Part shown: positions 1 through 4,506 of the stretch, one piece after another | Layout: the number at the start of each line of letters is the position of its first letter | Numbering within the stretch: the first letter of the stretch is position 1 | Assembly: GCA_964487155.1 (NCBI GenBank) | Contig: CAZAQB010000196.1 | Location: 1-5,730 of the forward strand | DNA from: CAZAQB01 sp964487155 | Lineage (GTDB): Bacteria; Pseudomonadota; Gammaproteobacteria; Nitrococcales; Nitrococcaceae | Length of the DNA stretch: 5,730 nt | Direction of reading: 5' to 3' | Translations under genes and position numbers: made by a program | The notes under the pieces: model-generated | Databases searched by the model: none | Seen by the model: only the letters and a program-made list of their open reading frames with translations | What the model was told of the DNA's origin: nothing

Positions 1-160
1 CTTTTCTCAGTCGGCCGTACTCACCGATACGCCGCTCCTTCGAAAAGTCCCTTGTAAAACCAATATCCTACGCGATATCAGCACAAATTCATGAAATCTT
101 CGGGCTAAGGACTGAATGAGCGTGACCCCGCCGAGGCGCCCGTCAAGCCCCCTCTTCCAC
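1..160. other. lower-GC non-coding stretch downstream of moeB
   Basis: The first 120 bases are visibly richer in A/T than the rest of the window and hold no convincing gene on either strand. Seen here are an inverted repeat CTTTTC (1-6) / GAAAAG (42-47), a direct repeat ATATC (63-67 and 75-79), and a poor promoter-like TTGTAA (52-57) with a TATCAG 18 bases later on the plus strand. It probably contains the operon's 3' end, but no classic terminator with a T-run is evident. Confidence 0.4.
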
Positions 161-183
161 TCAGTCCTCAGTCCTCAGTCCTT
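107..183. repeat. 9-base inverted repeat flanking the end of moeB
   Basis: AAGGACTGA (107-115) is the exact reverse complement of TCAGTCCTT (175-183), the last unit of the heptamer array plus two bases. The 59-base loop makes it a weak terminator candidate; it may simply be a fourth, inverted copy of the repeat unit. Confidence 0.5.
161..181. repeat. three tandem copies of the heptamer TCAGTCC spanning the moeB stop codon
   Basis: TCAGTCC occurs three times with no spacer (161-167, 168-174, 175-181). On the coding (minus) strand these are GGACTGA repeats encoding Gly-Leu-Arg-Thr-Glu-Asp and the TGA stop. Because seven is not a multiple of three, copy number decides where moeB ends: the third copy supplies the in-frame stop, and one fewer copy would put the frame into 50 further sense codons, reaching a TGA at 7-9. 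Confidence 0.85.
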
Positions 184-925
184 CTTCCGCCCCGCACACC
201 GGACAGCCCGGGTCCCGCGCCAGGCGTACCGTGCGCCACTCCATCTCCAGGGCGTCCAGCAGCAGCAGGCGGTTGGTCAGCGGCCGGCCCAGGCCGGTGA
301 GCAGCTTGATGGCCTCCACCGCCTGGACGCTGCCCACCACCCCCGGCAGGGGCGCCAGGACGCCGGTGTCGCTGCAGGTCTCCTGGGGGCCGCCGTCGTC
401 CGGGAAGATGCAGCGGTAGCAGGCGCAGGCGCCGTCGTTGGGGAACACCGCCACCTGCCCTTCCATGCGGATCACGGCGCCGCTCACCAGCGGCACGCCG
501 GCCGCCACGCAGGCGGCGTTGACGGCAAAGCGGGTGGCGAAGTTGTCGCTGCCATCCAGCACCAGGTCCATGCCGGCCACCGCCTCCGGCAGGTTGGAGG
601 GGTCGAGCCGGGTCTCCAGGGTGCGAAGCTTCACCTCCGGGTTCATGTCCGCCAGGCGGGCCGCCGCCGCCTGCACCTTGGTCCGGCCCAGATCTGCGCT
701 GCCGAACAGGATCTGGCGCTGCAGGTTGGAGAGCTCGACCCGATCCGGGTCCGCCAGCACCAGCTCGCCTATTCCGGCGGCGGCCAGGTACAGGGCCACG
801 GGTGAGCCCAGCCCGCCGAGCCCCACCACCAGCACCCGGCTCGCCAGCAGCCGCTCCTGGCCCTCGATGTCGAGGCCCGGCAGCATGATCTGGCGGCTGT
901 AACGCAGCAGCTGGTCGTCGTCCAC
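161..925 (-). CDS. moeB: MoeB/ThiF/HesA-family adenylyltransferase (molybdopterin-synthase sulfur-carrier activating enzyme)
   Basis: This is an E1-like enzyme that uses ATP to adenylate the C-terminal glycine of a small ubiquitin-like sulfur carrier (MoaD for MoeB, ThiS for ThiF), in the cytoplasm. The 254-residue product has the nucleotide-binding GLGGLG loop at residues 35-40, the ELSNLQRQ stretch at 64-71, and the SDN motif at 126-128 holding the adenylation aspartate. Two CxxC pairs (C169/C172 and C241/C244) form the family's structural zinc site. Length is close to E. coli MoeB (249), and there is no C-terminal rhodanese domain. I chose the GTG at 923-925 (VDDDQLLRYSRQI) because homology starts there; the frame is open further upstream, but that part is low-complexity shadow of the next gene. 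A weak GGGGG Shine-Dalgarno lies six bases upstream. It is last in the minus-strand operon, 22 bases after the preceding gene. MoeB is the best guess; ThiF or another E1-like role cannot be excluded, since no carrier gene is visible. Its last codons lie in a 7-base repeat. Confidence 0.93.
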   Translation of the reverse strand: MDDDQLLRYSRQIMLPGLDIEGQERLLASRVLVVGLGGLGSPVALYLAAAGIGELVLADPDRVELSNLQRQILFGSADLGRTKVQAAAARLADMNPEVKLRTLETRLDPSNLPEAVAGMDLVLDGSDNFATRFAVNAACVAAGVPLVSGAVIRMEGQVAVFPNDGACACYRCIFPDDGGPQETCSDTGVLAPLPGVVGSVQAVEAIKLLTGLGRPLTNRLLLLDALEMEWRTVRLARDPGCPVCGAEEGLRTED

Positions 926-947
926 GGGGAACCCCCGAAAACCGGAA

Positions 948-1379
948 TCAGAGGTAGCGCCGCCAGTGGGACGGGCGCAGATCCCGGCAGCCGTGGCTGC
1001 GGCGCCGCCAGGCACCGACGAAGGCGTCCCGGGTGGCGGTGGGGAGATCCTGCTCCCGCCCGGCATTGGCCAGGGCGGTGTGGTCGGCGTAGTGGGCAAG
1101 CGCCCGGCACAGGCGGGGGATCGGGCCGTTGTCGAGGACGTAGCCGGCTTCCGCCAGGGCCCCGGTAAGCCGGGCCAGGCACGCCCGGCGCAGGTCGTAG
1201 TCCACCGCCAGGCAGCGCTCGCCGATGACGGCCGCGGCACTCACGCCGTCGGTCTGCAACAGTTCCCGGGCGGCGGCCGCCAGTGTGTCCGGCGTCTGGC
1301 CCGCCGCCAGGCGCAGCACCCGGCGCCGGATGGGGAATTCGCCCCCGCCACCGTCGCCGTCTTCAACCCTGGCTTTCAT
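948..1379 (-). CDS. uncharacterised protein, possible ferredoxin-fold (HMA-like) domain without metal-binding CxxC
   Basis: I do not recognise this 143-residue protein. After a glycine- and acid-rich start (residues 1-16) comes a stretch (about 19-85) whose pattern suggests strand-helix-strand-strand-helix-strand: VLRLA, a helix ending LLQTDGV, AAAVI, CLAVDYD, LARLTGALAEAGYVL. That order resembles heavy-metal-associated (HMA) domains, but the loop CxxC that binds metal is absent. The second half is basic and ends in an unusual tail, SHGCRDLRPSHWRRYL, rich in Arg, His and Trp. There is no signal peptide or membrane segment. It sits between prmC and moeB; its ATG overlaps the end of prmC by 17 bases, and moeB follows 22 bases later, so it is clearly in the operon. 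The GAGG before the ATG is only one base away, so the true start is uncertain; a GTG at 1317-1319 is an alternative. The length of the open frame, the operon fit and a protein-like hydrophobic pattern support it being real. Confidence 0.75.
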   Translation of the reverse strand: MKARVEDGDGGGGEFPIRRRVLRLAAGQTPDTLAAAARELLQTDGVSAAAVIGERCLAVDYDLRRACLARLTGALAEAGYVLDNGPIPRLCRALAHYADHTALANAGREQDLPTATRDAFVGAWRRRSHGCRDLRPSHWRRYL

Positions 1380-2247
1380 CCCTCAACCATAGCCCAACGC
1401 TGATGCGCTCGTGGCCCTGCAGGTCGCGCCGGCTCTCCACCCGCTGCAGGCCGGCCGCGCGAAACAGCTCGCGCACTGCGGCCCCCTGGCGGAAGCCGTG
1501 CTCCACGGCGAGCCGGCCGCCGGGCAGCAGGTGCTGCGCAGCGCCTGCCACCACCCGCTGCAGGGCCGCCAGCGGGCGCCCTTCAGCATATAGCGCGGCG
1601 GCCGGCTCCCAGGCCAGCCCCGGGTCGAGGAACTCCGGCTCGGCGGCGTCCACGTAGGGGGGATTGCTGACCACCACTGCATAGCGCCGGCCGGCGACCG
1701 GGGCGTACCAGTCCCCCGGCAGCCAGCGCAGGTTGGCGAGCCCGAGACCGCGGCCGTTGGCCTGCGCCTGGGCCAACGCCGCCGGCTCCCGCTCCACCGC
1801 ATCCACCACCGTGCCGGGACGCTCGGCAGCAATGGCCAGGGCCAGCGCGCCGCTGCCGGTGCCGAGATCCAGGACCCGGCCGGAGCCACCGGCAGGCAGG
1901 GCCTCCAGGGCCGCCTCCACCAGCATTTCGGTTTCCGGACGGGGAATCAGGGTGGCGCGGCTGACCCGCAGGCGCAGCGACCAGAACTCCCGCCAGCCGG
2001 TGAGCTGGGCCACCGGCACGCCGGCGGCCCGGCGGGCCATCCGGGCGGCGAAGCGCTGCCGATCGGCGGCGGCGAGCACCCGCTCCGGCCAGGCCAGCAG
2101 GTAGCTGCGGTCCACTTCCAGCAGGTCGGCCAGCAGCACCTGGGCATCCAGGGCGGCGGAGGGGGAATGGTTCTGCAGGCGGGCCTGCGCCCAGGCCAGG
2201 GCCGCGCCGAGTTGCGGGGGCGGCGGCTCCACCGCCTCGCCGGTCAC
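1363..2247 (-). CDS. prmC: peptide chain release factor N5-glutamine methyltransferase PrmC (HemK)
   Basis: PrmC transfers a methyl group from S-adenosylmethionine to the side-chain amide of the glutamine in the GGQ motif of RF1 and RF2, which increases peptide release efficiency. The 294-residue protein has the N-terminal helical domain (about 10-85) that recognises the release factor, the conserved LIPRPETE segment (100-107), the SAM-binding DLGTGSGALALA (127-138) and the catalytic NPPY tetrapeptide (195-198) that defines N-methyltransferases of this type. The C-terminal RDLQGHERISVG (274-285) also matches the family. Start is GTG at 2245-2247; its GTGA overlaps the TGA stop of the upstream Trm112-family gene, and there is no clear Shine-Dalgarno, so translation is probably coupled. 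It ends in TGA inside the start of the next gene. Its substrate RF1 is encoded in the same window on the same strand (4494-5591) but separated by an opposite-strand block. The acidic residue after the second strand is E152, where E. coli has Asp. Confidence 0.97.
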   Translation of the reverse strand: MTGEAVEPPPPQLGAALAWAQARLQNHSPSAALDAQVLLADLLEVDRSYLLAWPERVLAAADRQRFAARMARRAAGVPVAQLTGWREFWSLRLRVSRATLIPRPETEMLVEAALEALPAGGSGRVLDLGTGSGALALAIAAERPGTVVDAVEREPAALAQAQANGRGLGLANLRWLPGDWYAPVAGRRYAVVVSNPPYVDAAEPEFLDPGLAWEPAAALYAEGRPLAALQRVVAGAAQHLLPGGRLAVEHGFRQGAAVRELFRAAGLQRVESRRDLQGHERISVGLWLRDESQG

Positions 2248-2510
2248 TTGATGCCGAGGTCCCGCACGCCGATGGCGCGCTCCTCCAGCATGATGGGGAT
2301 GCCGTCCTCCACCGGGTACAGCCGCTCGCCATTCTCGGTGACCAGTGCCTCCTGGAGTTCGGCGGCGACCGGCTCGTCGTTGGCGTGGAGCAGCCGACCG
2401 GCGCGCACTTCGGCGTTGACCCGGGCCAGTTCATCCGGGCGCAACGGGCGCACCGGCACCTTGGTGACCGGGCAGCAGAGAATATCGAGCAGTCTGCGGT
2501 CCAATGGCAT
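2244..2510 (-). CDS. Trm112/YcaR-family small protein, long form
   Basis: This 88-residue protein starts MPLDRRLLDILCCPV and ends with YPVEDGIPIMLEERAI, matching the two conserved ends of the Trm112/YcaR family (E. coli YcaR, about 60 residues: LLEIIACPVC and FPLRDGIPVLLE). In eukaryotes and archaea Trm112 is a zinc-knuckle subunit that stabilises several methyltransferases; bacterial members are poorly understood. Here only C12 and C13 remain, and the second cysteine of CPxC is Thr (CCPVT), so zinc binding is doubtful. About 28 extra residues (roughly 22-58) separate the conserved halves, including a predicted helix DELARVNAEVRAG. I chose the ATG at 2508-2510 because GAGG lies six bases upstream and homology begins there; an in-frame TTG at 2523-2525 would add five residues. 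It is the first gene of the minus-strand operon, and its TGA overlaps the GTG of prmC by four bases, suggesting coupled expression and possibly a physical partnership. Confidence 0.9.
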   Translation of the reverse strand: MPLDRRLLDILCCPVTKVPVRPLRPDELARVNAEVRAGRLLHANDEPVAAELQEALVTENGERLYPVEDGIPIMLEERAIGVRDLGIK

Positions 2511-2516
2511 GGGAGG

Positions 2517-2520
2517 CCTC
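2517..2520 (-). promoter_or_regulatory. Shine-Dalgarno site (GAGG) deciding the Trm112-family start
   Basis: GAGG on the minus strand lies six bases before the ATG at 2508-2510. It favours that ATG over the in-frame TTG at 2523-2525, which this site actually follows. The GAGG is one arm of the 8-base palindrome GAGGCCTC. Confidence 0.6.
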
Positions 2521-2545
2521 GGCAATGTGCGTTTCCTGCGCGCCG

Positions 2546-2554
2546 ACTATATCA
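2546..2554 (-). promoter_or_regulatory. candidate extended -10 promoter for the Trm112-prmC-moeB operon
   Basis: Read on the minus strand the sequence is TGATATAGT: an extended TG, one base, then TATAGT, one mismatch from the TATAAT consensus. It is an isolated A/T-rich spot in very GC-rich DNA, 36 bases before the chosen start codon. No recognisable -35 hexamer lies 17 bases upstream, which is compatible with an extended -10 promoter. Position and sequence agree; activity is inferred. Confidence 0.45.
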
Positions 2555-2669
2555 GCGCCGCGGCCAGGCGGGGGAGCGCTGCGCGTTCCACGCAGGGGAC
2601 TGTCAACGCGCTGCAACCTGCCCGCCCCACAGTATGGCGCCCGCGGCACCGGTGGGTGTCGGCCACACA

Positions 2670-2698
2670 TAGCCATTCCGCCCACGGGCGGCTAGGAT
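2670..2698 (+). promoter_or_regulatory. weak candidate promoter for aroF with a palindromic spacer
   Basis: TAGCCA (2670-2675) and TAGGAT (2693-2698) each match four of six consensus positions for -35 and -10 and are separated by 17 bases. The spacer contains the palindrome CCGCCCACGGGCGG (2678-2691), which could be an operator. The matches are poor and could be chance; there is no TyrR-box-like sequence. Transcription from here would start near 2705 and give a leader of about 45 bases. Confidence 0.22.
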
Positions 2699-2718
2699 GG
2701 CGGGCTTGGAAATTGACC

Positions 2719-2737
2719 CCGGGGCCTGGAGCCCCGG
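2719..2737 (+). promoter_or_regulatory. GC hairpin in the aroF leader next to the ribosome binding site
   Basis: CCGGGGC (2719-2725) and GCCCCGG (2731-2737) are perfect inverted repeats around the five-base loop CTGGA. The stem of seven G-C pairs ends 13 bases before the aroF ATG and has no following U-run, so it is not an ordinary terminator. It could limit ribosome access or mark the 5' end of the message. Confidence 0.45.
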
Positions 2738-2750
2738 CGGAAGCGGAGCC

Positions 2751-3821
2751 ATGAGCGAGAACCATCTGGACAACCTCAACGTGCTGGCCCAGGAGCTGCT
2801 GCCCACGCCCCTGGAGGTAAAGGCGCGCTATCCCCTCAGCGCCGCCGCCCGGGACACGGTGACCGCCGGCCGGAACACGGTGCGCGACATCCTGGACGGC
2901 CGCGACCACCGGCTGATGGTGGTGGTGGGGCCCTGCTCCATCCACGACCTGGAGGCCGCTCGCGACTACGCCGCTCGCGTCGCCGCGCTGCGCGATGCGG
3001 TGGCCGACAGCCTGTTCGTGGTGATGCGGGTCTATTTCGAGAAGCCGCGCACCACCGTGGGCTGGAAGGGGCTGATCAACGACCCCTATCTCGACGACTC
3101 GTTCCACATCGAGGAAGGCCTGTACCGCGCCCGGGAGCTGCTGCTGCACCTGGCGGAGCTGGGCATACCCGCCGCCACCGAGGCCCTGGACCCGATCACG
3201 CCGCAGTATCTGGGGGATCTGATCACCTGGACCGCCATCGGCGCGCGCACCACCGAGTCCCAGACCCACCGGGAGATGGCGAGCGGCCTGTCCACCGCGG
3301 TGGGCTTCAAGAACGGCACCGACGGCAGCCTGGCGGTGGCCATCAATGCCTTGCGCTCGGCGGCCAGCCCCCACAGTTTTCTCGGCATCGACCAGAACGG
3401 CCGCTGCGCGGTGATCCGCACCCGGGGCAACGCCCACGGCCACGTGGTGCTGCGCGGCGGCGCCCAGCCCAACTACGACTCGGTGAGCATCGCCCTGTGC
3501 GAGAAGGAACTGCGGGACGCAGGCGTACCGGACAAGGTCATGGTCGACTGCAGCCACAGCAATTCCAGCAAGGACCCGGGCCTGCAGCCCCTGGTGCTGG
3601 ACAACATCGTCAACCAGATCCTGGAGGGCAACAGATCCATCCTCGGCGTGATGCTGGAGAGCAACATCGGCTGGGGCAACCAGAAGCTCACCTCCGACCT
3701 TTCCGCGCTACAGTACGGGGTATCCATCACCGATGCCTGCGTTGACTGGCCAACGACCGAGCGCATGCTGACGGACGCCGCCGAGCGACTGCGGGAGGTA
3801 CTTCCCCGGCGGGTTGCCTAG
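2751..3821 (+). CDS. aroF: 3-deoxy-7-phosphoheptulonate (DAHP) synthase, class I, AroF (tyrosine-sensitive) type
   Basis: The enzyme condenses phosphoenolpyruvate and erythrose 4-phosphate to DAHP, the first committed step of the shikimate pathway, in the cytoplasm. The 356-residue protein carries the family's hallmark segments: GPCSIHD (60-66, metal ligand C62), RVYFEKPRTTVGWKGLIND (93-111), ARTTESQ (165-171), GFKNGTDG (185-192), DCSHSNSSK (266-274, ligand H269), ESN (303-305, ligand E303) and ITDAC (326-330, ligand D328). Wording such as TEALDPxxPQYLGDL, NRSIxGxMxESNI and the ending RVA fits E. coli AroF better than AroG or AroH, and length is identical to AroF (356). I chose ATG 2751 over an in-frame ATG at 2697 because it gives a gap-free N-terminal alignment with AroF, placing N8 at the known tyrosine-sensing position; GGAG lies close by but with short spacing. 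Feedback inhibition by tyrosine is therefore predicted. It is monocistronic or co-transcribed with dksA 207 bases downstream. Stop is TAG. Confidence 0.96.
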   Translation: MSENHLDNLNVLAQELLPTPLEVKARYPLSAAARDTVTAGRNTVRDILDGRDHRLMVVVGPCSIHDLEAARDYAARVAALRDAVADSLFVVMRVYFEKPRTTVGWKGLINDPYLDDSFHIEEGLYRARELLLHLAELGIPAATEALDPITPQYLGDLITWTAIGARTTESQTHREMASGLSTAVGFKNGTDGSLAVAINALRSAASPHSFLGIDQNGRCAVIRTRGNAHGHVVLRGGAQPNYDSVSIALCEKELRDAGVPDKVMVDCSHSNSSKDPGLQPLVLDNIVNQILEGNRSILGVMLESNIGWGNQKLTSDLSALQYGVSITDACVDWPTTERMLTDAAERLREVLPRRVA

Positions 3822-3893
3822 CGTGGGGGCTCAAGGAACCGCCGGCGGCGGCCGATGTCCCAGGAACGTACGGTCGCGGCATCGCCCGGAGGG

Positions 3894-3923
3894 GTGCCGG
3901 CACTTGAATTGGATCACACAATT
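3894..3923. promoter_or_regulatory. adjacent palindromes upstream of dksA, possible operator or promoter zone
   Basis: A perfect 10-base palindrome GTGCCGGCAC (3894-3903) is followed directly by the inverted repeat AATTG-N7-CAATT (3907-3923). The second is the only A/T-rich island in the 207-base gap between aroF and dksA, so it is a likely place for promoter opening or regulator binding. CACAAT (3917-3922) matches four of six -10 positions, but no good -35 accompanies it. No specific regulator can be named. Confidence 0.3.
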
Positions 3924-3961
3924 GCGCCGAGGGGCGAGGCACCATCCGGGAGATGGATCTT

Positions 3962-4004
3962 CCCCTGGACGGGGCCGCTGGAGGAACCATCCCCTGCGTC
4001 GGGG
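3962..4004 (+). promoter_or_regulatory. two short tandem hairpins in the dksA 5' leader
   Basis: CCCC-TGGAC-GGGG (3962-3974) and CCCC-TGCGTC-GGGG (3991-4004) are two small all-GC stems lying just upstream of the dksA ribosome binding site; the second ends 10 bases before it. The same arms could also cross-pair (first CCCC with second GGGG), giving alternative folds. They may shape translation of dksA; this is inferred from sequence only. Confidence 0.35.
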
Positions 4005-4014
4005 TGACAGCGTT

Positions 4015-4020
4015 AGGAGG
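4015..4020 (+). promoter_or_regulatory. consensus Shine-Dalgarno AGGAGG of dksA
   Basis: AGGAGG matches the consensus fully and lies eight bases before the ATG at 4029. It is by far the strongest ribosome binding site in the window, consistent with abundant DksA protein. Confidence 0.9.
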
Positions 4021-4028
4021 GCGGAGCG

Positions 4029-4460
4029 ATGGCCGATCGACAGAGCATGCCGGTAGGGGGATTCGAGCACTACACCCCGGAGGCCGGCGAAGAATATATG
4101 AACGAGGCCCAGCGGGAGCACTTCAGCGAGCTGCTACGGGCCTGGAAAGCGGAACTTCAGCAGGAAGTCGAGCGCACCGTGCATCACATGCGCGACGACG
4201 CCAACAACTATGCGGATCCGGCGGACCGGGCCACCCAGGAGGAAGAGTTCGCCCTGGAGCTGCGCACCCGCGACCGCGAGCGCAAGCTGATCCGCAAGAT
4301 CGACGAAACCCTGGAGCGCATCCGCAAGGACGACTACGGCTTCTGCGACCAGTGCGGCATCGAGATCGGCCTGCGCCGGCTCGAGGCCCGGCCCACGGCG
4401 ACGCTGTGCATCGACTGCAAGACCCTGGAGGAACTCAAGGAGAAGCAGCGGGTCGCCTGA
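4029..4460 (+). CDS. dksA: RNA polymerase-binding transcription factor DksA
   Basis: DksA binds the secondary channel of RNA polymerase and, with ppGpp, lowers rRNA promoter activity and stimulates amino acid biosynthesis promoters during starvation. The 143-residue protein aligns without internal gaps to E. coli DksA (151), with a shorter N-terminus (offset eight). The N-terminal part GEEYMNEAQ (20-28) leads into a long coiled coil (about 30-100); its tip carries ADPADRA with D63 and D66, equal to the catalytic-tip aspartates D71 and D74 of E. coli. The zinc finger is complete: C106, C109, C127, C130, around GFCDQCG and RPTATLCIDCKT. It is therefore a canonical zinc-type DksA and not a cysteine-poor paralogue. 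The start is fixed by a perfect AGGAGG eight bases upstream. It lies downstream of aroF on the same strand and is convergent with prfA, whose end is 33 bases away. The structured leader suggests some regulation. Stop is TGA. Confidence 0.98.
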   Translation: MADRQSMPVGGFEHYTPEAGEEYMNEAQREHFSELLRAWKAELQQEVERTVHHMRDDANNYADPADRATQEEEFALELRTRDRERKLIRKIDETLERIRKDDYGFCDQCGIEIGLRRLEARPTATLCIDCKTLEELKEKQRVA

Positions 4461-4483
4461 GCGCGGTCGCTGCCCCCTGAGAC

Positions 4484-4506
4484 CGCCGGCCGCCTACAGG
4501 CCGGCG
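4484..4506. terminator. candidate bidirectional hairpin between convergent dksA and prfA
   Basis: CGCCGGCC (4484-4491) pairs perfectly with GGCCGGCG (4499-4506) around a seven-base loop, an eight-pair all-GC stem. It begins 23 bases after the dksA stop and spans the prfA stop codon at 4494-4496. Neither side has a T-run, so intrinsic termination would be atypical; it may instead block 3' exonucleases or assist termination for both transcripts. Confidence 0.45.

Noticed and set aside
116..805. Long open frame on the plus strand opposite moeB
   Set aside because: Its translation is low-complexity, rich in Ala, Gly, His and Arg, and it is antisense to a well-conserved enzyme; typical of high-GC DNA.
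926..1240. Upstream extension of the moeB frame
   Set aside because: The extra 105 residues are compositionally a shadow of the neighbouring gene, and MoeB homology begins at the GTG at 923-925.
1583..2434. Long open frame on the minus strand in another phase across prmC and the Trm112 gene
   Set aside because: Shadow frame of two recognisable genes; its protein is low-complexity Gly/Ala/Arg/Pro.
2697..2750. In-frame ATG 18 codons before the chosen aroF start
   Set aside because: The extra residues (Gly/Pro-rich) include the hairpin sequence and have no family match; the ATG at 2751 gives the same length as E. coli AroF. Not fully excluded.
2547..3557. 336-codon open frame on the minus strand opposite aroF
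   Set aside because: It lies antisense to strongly conserved DAHP synthase codons and has no recognisable motif; its length is expected from GC-rich third positions.
3898..3912. Sigma-54-like -24/-12 element (GGCAC, then TTGG) upstream of dksA
   Set aside because: The first T of TGGCAC is C and the C of the critical -12 TTGC is replaced by G; no activator sites are evident.
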